From Mnemiopsis leidyi (Eukaryota > Ctenophora > Tentaculata > Lobata > Bolinopsidae): a DNA stretch of 34,917 nucleotides. Below are positions 20,301 to 29,151 of this stretch, in pieces. Each line of letters opens with the position of its first letter. Within the stretch, counting starts at the first letter, position 1. A program made the position numbers and the translations under genes. Location: contig JH153324.1 in NCBI GenBank assembly GCA_000226015.1, positions 309,849 to 344,765 on the forward strand. The letters run 5' to 3'. Below the pieces are notes generated by a model. The model made no database searches. It had not been told where the DNA came from and worked only from the letters and a program-made list of their open reading frames with translations.

Positions 20301-23300
20301 GGAGTCTGAGGAGCAGGAATCTTCCTTTGCAGCTAGGATATTTGGAAAGAAGTTCCAGCGAAATCAGAAGAAAAAAACAGAAAAAAAGCCAGACCCAAAG
20401 CCTGTTATGCAGAACTACATACGATACTTTGAAGCGAACGTGATGAAATCACTTGAGCTATACACCACCTTGACAAATGACACCCAGGTTCAGGGCGAGA
20501 TCCTTGTTCTCCTCATAGACCTTCTGCGTCTCAGGGTCAATTATTCGCTCCTTGATACTGGGAAAGTCTTTGTTAACTTTCTGCTTCGACAGTTTGAGTA
20601 CATTGAACAAGGACAAGTCAGAGAAGCATCCAAGCTGCTCCCCACCTTGTTTCAGTTTCTTATAATGCTGACTAAAGAGAAATACCAAGAAGACCAAATC
20701 ATCGACATTCCAAGGATAATGCAGCTTTGTGGAACTGCCATGGCAAGTGGTCAACTCAATACTGCTAGTATTTCCGTGTCTCTCTATCCACTGATACATG
20801 AATTGTTTGTAGTACAGGAGTCCAACAATGTCCCTGATATTATAACTCAGAGAGAAGTTGTCGAAAGTATCCTATTAAAGAATGTTATACACTACCAAGT
20901 AATCGACATTCTTTGGATTGTTCTGCATTGGTATACAGTCGATGTGAGAAACTTTAAACGGTACTCTGCAACTGTCTGGTCTGCTGTGTCCATTGCCATT
21001 AGCCAAGGTCGGTTGGATGTGTCATCCCACAAAGTTATGGTATCAATGCACCGGTTGCTCGACATAATAAACCATGAAAACATCAATGTACTTAGCACCC
21101 TCCTGGAATTTATCTCAGCCGCAACTTCGATGTCGTCAAAATGTTCCTACATATGTCTTATTTTGAGGTATCTCCTCATAATTATTACAAAAGGCCACAT
21201 GCAAAAAACTCTAGATGAAAATTGTTCTGCAATGATGACAACAGCAGGAATCAAAGACACTGCAGCAGAAGAGTCCCAAATAATAGTTTTTTTAGAGTTT
21301 TTGCTCTGGGCACTAAAAGAAAATCTAGTTCACCTGCTGAAAAGCTCAGATCGAGCATTCTCGTCCTTCTCCTCGCTGAACTATGTCCACAAGCTTGTCT
21401 TCCATGTCAGGGAAAACTACCAGTTTGATATTTCAGGGTATGATTTTTCAGAAATAAAGAAGCATGTTGTTTGCTTATCTGTCAAACACCCAGCTTGCAC
21501 CCTTGTAGTTTATAACATTTGCAAGCTTCTTAATGTTCCAGATTTTAATGACTCCTTTGGTGACTGCCTTGTGTCAAAGTATTTGCTCCTTGCTCATGGG
21601 ACAAAAGACCAAACTCTATCTGCTAAAAAGACTATTGCACAAATTGTTGCTTTAAAAAACCTGCCTCTCCCTGACTATGCTCAGAAATTATCCATACTGC
21701 TTCAAGATTGTGCTGAGCGAATTGGATATTCTACAATGATCTTTTCTTCTCACTGTACCATCCAGTATCTCGCAATGGTCATGCCGGAAATTGAAACTCT
21801 TGACAAACCATCTGCTATCGAGGCTTTGCTAGAGTTAAAGAAGTTGTTTGCTCATCCCTCAGCAGACATAGCAGTCATGGAGAAAATAAAGCAATGTCTT
21901 CGACTTCTTGGTCATTCAGAAAATCAGACACAAGAAGGTGAGAAAGTTTCTCAAAACTTAACATATGATGGACTTCAAAAACGTTTCTCTGAAGAACTCT
22001 GCACTTTTCTATGTACTCCTTCGGAGATAGTTCCAGTATTGAGAGACATGCCTCTTCACATTTTGAAAAACATTGTCAGCAACCCCGACTTTGACACAGA
22101 ACTTTTTGTTGGGATGATTAAACTTGGAACAAGAGAGCTCTGTTCACAGAAGTCAGCATACATTGATCCTGATGAGCCTCTTCCTCAACTACCAGCTATA
22201 TTGCTGTCTGCCAAGAGTCAACTGTTGCAGCGGATATCAGTTTTTACAGGGGTGTGCTCACCTGCTCCGAAGACAACCAAGCATACTCACACGCATTCTA
22301 AGTCTAATTCTACTTCATTGCCCAAGAGTGTTGCGCTTTTTGTAGACACATCTGCTTTTTCTGATCCCGGAGAGTTGCTTTCGGTAAAGGAAGAATGGGA
22401 AGACGAGAAATGGAGGAGGCAGTTGAGGAATTATACTCGGGCAACCACTGCTCTATTAAACACAGCCATCCTATACCCCGATATAGCATATCTCGACCCA
22501 TACCACATTCATGCTATTACCCGGCTTTTGGCTTTGGCAATGTCAGTAAATCACCATTTTGAAAAGTTCAGTGAAGCTTCCACATGCTTGGAGCTTCTTC
22601 AGCTCCTGCTAGCGATCATTATAACTCGAGACACCTGTGCAGTGATACATTATGGGGAAGACATGAATATTGTGGAGAATGTTTATCACATTCTTGTCCA
22701 ACTTTTTGGAAAGACTCTGACTAAATCCGAGCCAACCCCCGACAGCAAGATAGACAAAGTTAGGCTAATGGTGAACTTTGTGTTGTACAAGATGCCTGCT
22801 GATACGCATCATTCGATATCAGATCTGAATGTTGTCAAGAAATGCATCCTCTCTCTTGCTTCTCTTCCTTGTGTCAGTAATTATCTTAGAATACCCACCT
22901 TGTTAGCTCTCACTACAACAAAGCCTGGTGATGTTGCTGAATTCAGCTTGTCTTCAATTGAGCTTGAATTTTTGAAGGATTCAGAAGTTTTGGAGGATTT
23001 CCTGTACAGGAATCTATCATTTGGCTGGTCGACAAAGCGACAGTTTGAAGAACTATGGGTCACTATGCTGGGTATGATAACTTACAGATTTGACGCCGAC
23101 CTATCCAAAGAGGAAATCAATGAACTGAGTGTAGTAAATAGGCTTGCTGTGAGGGGTATGACTGCTTTATTGATGCAGACTATACTTCACCCTGTACCTG
23201 GATCTCCAAAAACAAGTGTCTATCAACACTTTCCTCGAACTCAACAAGTTCCTTTCCTAACAACAACCATGGGCCAGCGCATGATCTTTCCTCATAAACT

Positions 23301-25020
23301 AGTGTTTGATAAACTGTTGAATGCTAGTAAACTCACCCCAACATACCAGCCACATTTTCCTGACCTAAATGCTTTCATTGATTCTGAATTTTCTTACCAG
23401 CTAATTGACACCGGTGCATCAGCTCAAGCAATTGACAAGGTGGGTGTGTTCATCCATGATCTAAACCGTATACCTGGATCAAGTTCCTACTGCCATGGTT
23501 ATTACAGTGCCACAGCACTACGAGAGAGAATCATCACCAATGATGTGACAGATTTAGATAACGATGGTGTTATTGAGAGGTCTATGCAACCACTAGATGA
23601 TTCATCTGATACGCCAGATATCATGTCATGTCTACATTTTCTGGTAGATTTATTTGCAGAGTGGACAGCACCTGAATCAAACATACCAATCACTCTTTTG
23701 AACCAAATCATCAATTCAGTGAGTCAGCTTTCTGATATGTTCCAGAAAACCCATCATTGTCAATGGATGGTTGATGGTCTCCTGAGAATTCTAATCAATC
23801 ACCCGTTAGAAGACTCCATTGTTCACTCCAAGCTGCTGTTTACATTAAGCAAAGCCATATCTTTACTCCAAGCAGACAAGGCAGGTGAGAAACTTATGCC
23901 TTTCATTGAAGAAGCTCTTTCATCTGACTTCCTAGTCCTCCAACAATCAGCATTGAACGGCTCGTTCTATCTTTTAGAATCTCAACTTGGTTGTTTCGAG
24001 GGAAACTTGGTTTCTGTCCTTGCTGAATTTGTCATGAATAGACTAAAGTATGATATTACAATGCCTGTCAACTATTTAGCATCTATTTGGGCGATTGCAG
24101 TTACAATCAGAGAAAAATTCCCAGAGGCATGTGAGAACTTTGAAGGATTCACCATGCTTATAATGCAGTTTGGAATGCAGTGTCTCTCTCAACCCAGCAC
24201 TCCCTTCCTCTTCTACCAGTTTGTCATCAGAGGATTCCAGCGACTAGTCCTTTCATTCAGCCTTCCCTCCTCCGAATTTGACATTCTCACTCATCTCTCC
24301 ACCAACCAGCTGGAAAGAGACGACCCTCAGAAGTGTCTCTCTGCATTTGGACTCCTGATGACCTGCATGTATTGTGGTCGAGAAGGCAGCCGTGTTATTA
24401 ACCTCGACCGAGATCAGGACACTACAGATCAGATGTTAGCGGGAGCCATGGACAAAATGAGGAAAATCCTGGACTGTGTCGGTCACTGTTGCGACACCCA
24501 AGCTAGACCTCTTGCTGCTGTGATCTGCTATCTTGTCACTGACTTCTTCCCCAAAGAACAGATGATCAACACGTTTGTTTCCGAGTTTCTGTCACCTAGG
24601 CAACAAAACCGACATCTAATCTCACTTGTCTTATATGATCTGTTCCAGGGGATGATTGAATCGGGGAACTTCAGTCAAATCTGCGAATGGGTTCTGTTGG
24701 TCCTGCGTAATTTTGTACAGTTGAAGCCCTTAGAATTCAGTATGTGGTCCACTTCAGTGTTGCTTCTCTGTTCTAGCAAGAATAGGAACCTTTCCAGATT
24801 TCTTCCTTATATTGTGTCCAATGTCAATAAAGTAGAGGGCGATGTTTTTGTTCTGATTTGTAAGGACTTTTGTGAAAACTTATCAAAAGGAGAAAAATCT
24901 ATGTTCCTTGAGATGCTGGATCTTGGTTGTAAGGCTCATTCTGGGCAGCAGGCTGACAACCACTATGGTGTGATATATCACATATTGAAAGAAGTACCAG
25001 AAGTAGCAAATGAACAGTGA
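17326..25020 (+). CDS. HTT: Huntingtin (HTT), intronless, 2,564 aa
   Basis: Huntingtin is a very large HEAT-repeat scaffold that binds HAP40 and acts in vesicle transport and autophagy. Residues 1-16 (MATYADRLLKSIEVLQ) match the N17 helix, but no polyglutamine or proline-rich tract follows. Strong family segments include ADVRVAADEGLNHLI, FKEIKRNASPRRVKAA, FAELAYLIKPQKCR, VRVSVKSL near residue 406, ALPHYMKLYENLKASY near 850, RLRVNYSLLDTGKVF, RQFEYIEQGQ and DIPRIMQLCG. The C-terminus (LPYIVSNVNKVE) aligns with the human end, so the gene is complete. Human huntingtin is about 3,144 residues; much of the deficit falls before residue 406, where the human disordered, caspase-cleaved segment would lie. 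A basic stretch occupies 823-827. The entire frame is one exon, unlike the 67-exon human gene. A long intact frame argues for function. Confidence 0.96.
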   Translation: MATYADRLLKSIEVLQPTLPLDSTNNLSPDEIKEATPQSRVAAVKVIVHSLSHLSTTQFPDYNDLLSLTFENLLVSCNDKEADVRVAADEGLNHLINELYGSDSSRIQVELFKEIKRNASPRRVKAAIVRFAELAYLIKPQKCRAYVMNLLPLLTAVCNREDEGIQESLIATMPKIVSVLGPFFSESELHNFLKNLFEILVSKLSSSRRMAAECITSLCHSCLKPGIFYSISLEKMLVLTITQDASPHALIGGFLGLRKILVSVSELPRKEDDQYFFNLDHVSITFLVIFRSLSHSDHNVITAALSTLQTLIEQNGKQLSSLLLADVSKWNERFKGRELGEFMLGTKHSNKNMLLATETEDGTFSIKVEDLCGSLFEESGILLTEAAVFLADKFLVHDGEVVKGVRVSVKSLVINCLTELTVISPELLSRHLAHLPNTYKAYCDPMLQGNVMALCGTYILHFLEQNYYLSWCGNCEDYIKIFIEGIKDESSQVHKACCDATKICIPALMKTNQSDLVIDLIEALLPLHLSAYWLVKTSLLEVIKEINFSYLHCFSDRAGYLQREVLNALFVMLKDEDVRVQSACAICFASITDNLCFTPSRNTSIVNIVRNDHQMCYEFVNPPQYAICLPSDSSQHIECKTSQNVDSLSRLLNVILEQMISSKSTEMVRGCIETLACLSKKYVNCTMLKYWGISIPAEQQKINSHHIQEGTVLSSSSGLISFLTQHLTSSMYMYDISSHQNLLTIITNLLGATCKHLISNNSYTADLILSWSLLNDENLVEIIQSLVYHIMRVLNICSHVCGEEDPTVDNSNFKEKMSAVTNKRKKKDDDVDPEPVVEQDGNSRVGAFTALPHYMKLYENLKASYEAHKVSLDLQADEKFVLVLRGTLSLFQEILKYSSLKNVGSFSEEVNEYLTKLLKKEPIQCVTTTRYLLASLFGTNVICTNLNRTSKSSQLSVKRPIPTVVSVPVHIEYFKYSPYIYTTAKPVEEEVLESEEQESSFAARIFGKKFQRNQKKKTEKKPDPKPVMQNYIRYFEANVMKSLELYTTLTNDTQVQGEILVLLIDLLRLRVNYSLLDTGKVFVNFLLRQFEYIEQGQVREASKLLPTLFQFLIMLTKEKYQEDQIIDIPRIMQLCGTAMASGQLNTASISVSLYPLIHELFVVQESNNVPDIITQREVVESILLKNVIHYQVIDILWIVLHWYTVDVRNFKRYSATVWSAVSIAISQGRLDVSSHKVMVSMHRLLDIINHENINVLSTLLEFISAATSMSSKCSYICLILRYLLIIITKGHMQKTLDENCSAMMTTAGIKDTAAEESQIIVFLEFLLWALKENLVHLLKSSDRAFSSFSSLNYVHKLVFHVRENYQFDISGYDFSEIKKHVVCLSVKHPACTLVVYNICKLLNVPDFNDSFGDCLVSKYLLLAHGTKDQTLSAKKTIAQIVALKNLPLPDYAQKLSILLQDCAERIGYSTMIFSSHCTIQYLAMVMPEIETLDKPSAIEALLELKKLFAHPSADIAVMEKIKQCLRLLGHSENQTQEGEKVSQNLTYDGLQKRFSEELCTFLCTPSEIVPVLRDMPLHILKNIVSNPDFDTELFVGMIKLGTRELCSQKSAYIDPDEPLPQLPAILLSAKSQLLQRISVFTGVCSPAPKTTKHTHTHSKSNSTSLPKSVALFVDTSAFSDPGELLSVKEEWEDEKWRRQLRNYTRATTALLNTAILYPDIAYLDPYHIHAITRLLALAMSVNHHFEKFSEASTCLELLQLLLAIIITRDTCAVIHYGEDMNIVENVYHILVQLFGKTLTKSEPTPDSKIDKVRLMVNFVLYKMPADTHHSISDLNVVKKCILSLASLPCVSNYLRIPTLLALTTTKPGDVAEFSLSSIELEFLKDSEVLEDFLYRNLSFGWSTKRQFEELWVTMLGMITYRFDADLSKEEINELSVVNRLAVRGMTALLMQTILHPVPGSPKTSVYQHFPRTQQVPFLTTTMGQRMIFPHKLVFDKLLNASKLTPTYQPHFPDLNAFIDSEFSYQLIDTGASAQAIDKVGVFIHDLNRIPGSSSYCHGYYSATALRERIITNDVTDLDNDGVIERSMQPLDDSSDTPDIMSCLHFLVDLFAEWTAPESNIPITLLNQIINSVSQLSDMFQKTHHCQWMVDGLLRILINHPLEDSIVHSKLLFTLSKAISLLQADKAGEKLMPFIEEALSSDFLVLQQSALNGSFYLLESQLGCFEGNLVSVLAEFVMNRLKYDITMPVNYLASIWAIAVTIREKFPEACENFEGFTMLIMQFGMQCLSQPSTPFLFYQFVIRGFQRLVLSFSLPSSEFDILTHLSTNQLERDDPQKCLSAFGLLMTCMYCGREGSRVINLDRDQDTTDQMLAGAMDKMRKILDCVGHCCDTQARPLAAVICYLVTDFFPKEQMINTFVSEFLSPRQQNRHLISLVLYDLFQGMIESGNFSQICEWVLLVLRNFVQLKPLEFSMWSTSVLLLCSSKNRNLSRFLPYIVSNVNKVEGDVFVLICKDFCENLSKGEKSMFLEMLDLGCKAHSGQQADNHYGVIYHILKEVPEVANEQ

Positions 25021-25293
25021 TCTTGTGCTTTCCATTTGTACATCTGATTCGAAAAGTTTGATTGAATGAAAGTATTTTTGTGATTTGTATATAGTTCGCT
25101 AGGTACTGGTGTAATGTGAGTTATGATATTGTTACTTTGAGAGGTTCTTCTATTGATGTTTTGAATTTGTTTAAAATTTCAGAAATTATTAACAGCTTAC
25201 CTATCTATATTCGGTCATGTCCCTATCACATGTCACATAGAGTTGATTTTGGTGGTTTGAATTGTGAAATATGAGTAACACGTTTCGATAATA
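25021..25293. other. Huntingtin 3' flank
   Basis: AT-rich non-coding DNA with no clear AATAAA before the adjacent transposon-like element. There is no poly(A) tract after the stop that would mark the gene as a fresh retrocopy. Confidence 0.4.
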
Positions 25294-25809
25294 AGGGGCC
25301 GTTCGCATATGACGTCAGCAAATTTTTCGTCATTTTAAGCCAGGCCCCCTCTCTATCATCATTCCTCATCATGGCAAAACCCCTCCCCCCTAAATGTTAG
25401 AGGTCAATTACCATAATGACATTATCACAGTCGGAACCTCCTGCTTTATGTCAAAAAACTTGAGTTTTGGTTTTTTAATTTGCAGTTATTTTTCTGTGAA
25501 GTTTTGTGTACTAAGTCATTGAAAACACAGTATTTAACCAGATTTCTGAATCAGAATACTAAACAAATAAAAAACACCTTTGAGTAAATAATACAGCTAT
25601 ATAAAGATAGATACTATTTTTAAATTTTCTTTCTGATTTTGTAAAATTCTGATTTAAACATTTTCGAAAATTTTCAAAAAAATCCTATAAATCCTAAAAA
25701 TTTTTGATGATATCATCATTGGCCAAACCCCCCTACCCCCTCGTCATAAATCGTCATCATTTGGAAAGCCCCTCCCCCTAGGTAATGACGTCATATGTGA
25801 AAGACCACT
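25294..25809. mobile_element. MITE-like non-autonomous DNA element with CATATGACGTCA terminal inverted repeats
   Basis: The ends are inverted. GGCCGTTCGCATATGACGTCA on the left (to 25317) faces the complement of TGACGTCATATGTGAAAGACC on the right (from 25786), with 18 of 21 bases matching. Both arms contain a TGACGTCA palindrome. The interior has no coding frame and carries CCCCTCCCCC-type runs near both ends plus AT-rich middle sequence. A 516-bp non-coding body with inverted ends fits a MITE. The superfamily and target duplication are not decided. An AATAAA inside, at 25566-25571, could be used by huntingtin. Confidence 0.72.
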
Positions 25810-26459
25810 AATTGGCAACAACCATTTACATAAAGTAATTAACTAATAAGCGTAGTAAAGAATTTATAGAAGCTTATTCACTCATGTACTGTTACAAATT
25901 ACAATCATATTTGTCATTTAGGCAATGGTTAATGAAGAATTGCAATTACTTAAAGCACAGTGACTTGTACCTGTCTTTTCTGTTTTGGCGGCCTAGCCTC
26001 ATGATTTGAATGACTTCATAACTTGATAATGCCCTTGCGTTAGTAAGATTTTTGCAGTTCCTTAATTGTTTGAGCTAAGTTCAAACTCTTGAGCAGAATT
26101 TTTTGCTTCGACGTGAAAATTAGTAACTATTTTCGCTGGTAATTTATTTCATGATTTGATGTTTTAGCTAATATTTTTTTGATCGTTTGATTTCTTTAAT
26201 TTGAAGCACGTTTTGTTTCCTTGCACTATCATGAATTTCATTGTGTCTTAGCTTCATTGCTCCTTTGATCGTTTAATTTTACTAATTAGCAATAATTTAT
26301 CAGCTTCATAATCAACTTCTCAACTTTAAATGGTAATTCTAGTTTTTATGCTATATTTTTTTCTTTCACAAAAAATCTAACTCAAACTCCCAAAATAGCC
26401 TCCCTGAAATAAGCACTCTTAAGTAACACCAAGAAAAGAAACACACATACACAAAAATT
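25810..26459. other. Intergenic region upstream of SNIP1
   Basis: AT-rich, with no gene, repeat or clear promoter element recognised. It should contain the SNIP1 promoter and 5' leader. Confidence 0.4.
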
Positions 26460-29151
26460 ATGGGCTCCTCCAGAAAACGACAAACTTCAACCTCAAGTTC
26501 CTCCGACTCCTCAGATTCCTCCGCAAACAGTCCAGAACCGCCAAGATCAAGTAAGACATATCATTGTGCATTTTTTGCCAGATACATGTTGAATTTTCAA
26601 GTAGTGGTATGCGATGCAAGGGGAACAATGTTATTCATTTTCAATATAATTGATGTGTACGAGTAGAAACCTATCAAGGATACATTCCCGTAAAAATATT
26701 TGTAATATTGGGTTGATCCTAATCTCTGGCTGTTTCCAGGACAAAAAAGAGAAAGTTCGCCACCACGACGACAAGCAGCGCGCAACAACCGCCAGTCCAG
26801 TCCTCGTCGTCAGAGTTTCAACAATAGTCACAATAACAGTCACAACAGTAGCCACAACCGATCTTTAAATACGTCATTAAGTGAGTGTTTGTTTTGTTTA
26901 TTGAGCTCAATTGATTGTTGTAAAATTTCACGTCCTAATTTGGAAATCACGCAGCGGCTTCATTGGCTGTGAGAAAACTAAGTCGCTTAGATACGCCAAC
27001 AAAATATGTCTGGTATCTTGGCTCTGGCTACATGTCCCCTTAGATACGCCAACAAAATATGTCTGGTATCTTGGCTCTGGCTACATGTCCCCTTAGATAC
27101 GCCAACAAAATATGTCTGGTATCTTGGCTCTGGCTACATGTCCCCTTAGATACGCCAACAAAGTACGTCGGCGGGGACAGAGCCGGTCTAGAAAGTTATC
27201 TTGTAGAACGGAAACGAAGGAAGGAAGAAAGGGAGGCTGAAAAAGAAGATCGGGTAAAAGAAGACAAGCGAAAGAAGGACAAGAAAGATAAGGATAGGAA
27301 GATGAAACCAGACAAAAATGCTGAAAAGAAGGTAACTAACCCTTGATTTTGTTTATAACTTCTTTGACTAATTAACTGTAGAACTACCCATAAAACACTA
27401 TAAAAAAACCATTATAGTAACCATTATACCATTATAATGTAACCATTATAAATTTTTGACAAGAGATTTTTCAGGATCTCTTGGCTCCGAATTTCGAGAA
27501 ATCTGGTAAACTGGCGGAGGAGAGAAACACGTACAAAGGAATAGTTATCAAATATTCGGAACCCCAAGAAGCCAGAATTCCGAAGACAAAATGGAGGCTG
27601 TATCCGTTCAAAGGGTCAGAAACTCTGCCAACCATGTACATTCATCGTAATAGGTAAGGTTCTTATCGATCTTCAATCTTAATGAATGTAATATAAGACT
27701 ACAAAACCATACATCAGTATTTGATTTGTCTTCCCTCGTTCTGATACCGGTCTCTCAGCCGGTAAAATCGACTTTTCGCATTCAGCTTTGTAATTGCATG
27801 CATGCCAAGCACTGAGCGTGAATATCGAAATTCAATATCTTGAATTCAGCTATTATTGACTCCGATGACGGTTTTGAAATTTGAGTTTTGATCGAATGCA
27901 GCTCTCGGTCGCATTCAAGAATTACCGTTTTTGTGGCGCGCTATGACAAAATTAAAATGGAAGAAAAGTTTTTGATTATAATGTCACGTTAGTTTATCAA
28001 GCGCGCATTTTAGAATATGACTCAAAGTTAAGTGTCCGCGACAGATATTTGATTTGGCCAGGCTTTCTTTGAGGTTTGCCTATGCTATGATTAACTGAGC
28101 TACATGAAAGATTAGAAGAAAAACCTCAAGTCCCAAATTCGTCTTCTTGAATCTATGTTAACTTCATTATTCGACAAAATAAATCAGTCCTAATCTTAAT
28201 TAATTTATCGTTCAGTTTAATGCAACTCGCCTCCTGTATTATCTAGTGCCATTTCAGTGGCTATCTCATAGGACGAGAACGGAAAATAGTTGACATTCCT
28301 GCAGATCATCCCTCATGTTCATCCCAACACGCGGTTATTCAGTTCAGGTCAGTTCCCACTACCTTCTACGTTATGTTCGCTCTTCCACTTTCATTGTACT
28401 GTTGATGTAAGTTGCCGGAAACATCCGAAATATCAAATAAGAGTGAAGACTCTGGAACCAGGTAAACTGTGTACGAAAAATAAAGCAGCGAAGGGTGACT
28501 TCAATTAATGGGTGGTGCTTAAACAATCGATATGATATAGCATAACGAAGAAAAGATAACCCATGTCTACCTTAACGAATTATGACTACGTATAAGAGTT
28601 ATGAATCACTTAGACCTCTCCCAAAACTAAGACTTCAATCACGTGACTATAATCACGTGATCCTGCAGGCTGGTGGATCACACACGACAAGACGGCTCCC
28701 AGACACAGAAAGTGAAACCTTATCTGATGGACTTGGAGAGTACCAACGGCAGCTTTCTTAACAACGTCAAGATTGAACCCCGCAGGTATTTCAAATGTTG
28801 TGCCGCTTAACTTTCGTTCAGTTTTTATGTTATTTGCTGCTGATCGGTGTTTGGAATGGGCCATTTCTGGTCAACCAAATCATCTTTCTTCTTGGCCAAT
28901 TCTAATGATTACTTAATTAGCCACCGCCTTATCTAAAATTTCAAAATTTAACCGTTTGTGGAGATATAGCTGTAAAGCCAGTCACAGCACTGAGTCTGAC
29001 ACTAGAAATTATGCACACCTTTAACCGAGCTCTTTAACTCCCCAGGTATTACGAGTTACGGGAGCGCGACATAGTCAAGTTTGGGTTCAGTACACGAGAG
29101 TATGTCATATTGCACGAGCGAAGTGAGGGAGTTATGGATACGGAGAGCTGA
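26460..29151 (+). CDS. SNIP1: SNIP1 (SMAD nuclear-interacting protein 1), FHA domain, 7 exons
   Basis: SNIP1 is a nuclear FHA-domain protein of activated spliceosomes and of SMAD, NF-kB and miRNA-related regulation. Exons by phase: 26460-26550, 26740-26880, 27150-27331, 27475-27653, 28258-28347, 28669-28785, 29046-29151. They total 906 nt or 301 residues (human 396), with all junctions in phase. The N-terminus is serine-rich, followed by an Arg/Ser/Asn/His-rich stretch (SHNN, SHNS) and a Lys/Glu-rich helix in exon 3. The conserved core begins DLLAPNFEKSGKL and includes KYSEPQEARIP and KTKWRLYPF. FHA hallmarks are G203-R204 (YLIGRE), S219/H222 (SSQHAV) and N254-G255 (STNGSFLNN), ending VKFGFSTREYVILHE. 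The exon 3 acceptor lies in a 53-bp tandem array. The shorter length is in the N-terminal low-complexity part. Confidence 0.95.
26989..27171 (+). repeat. 53-bp tandem repeat carrying four copies of the SNIP1 exon 3 acceptor
   Basis: Equivalent exon-start positions fall at 26991, 27044, 27097 and 27150, exactly 53 bp apart. Three full units are identical to each other. They contain CTACATGTCCCCTTAG followed by ATACGCCAACAAAATATGTC. The fourth is the real exon start, with three differences in its first 22 bases. The identical copies point to a recent expansion or homogenisation. Confidence 0.95.
27405..27453 (+). repeat. ACCATTATA short repeat in SNIP1 intron 3
   Basis: AACCATTATA-type units recur about four times with spacers shortly upstream of the exon 4 acceptor. 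This is a small, degenerate array with no evident function. Confidence 0.6.
28640..28659 (+). promoter_or_regulatory. Paired CACGTG motifs just before SNIP1 exon 6
   Basis: Two CACGTG cores at 28640-28645 and 28654-28659 lie 14 bp apart, within the last 30 bases of intron 5. bHLH binding is possible but untested; they may be chance or relics of a repeat resembling the ACTR6 tail array. Confidence 0.35.

Noticed and set aside
17776..24000. Many 60-110-codon frames on both strands inside huntingtin
   Set aside because: They overlap the long coding frame and show no independent similarity or start signals.
26911..27346. Open frames across the 53-bp repeat with recurring YANKICLVSW peptides
   Set aside because: They arise from the tandem repeat. 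Only the part from 27150 in SNIP1 phase is coding.
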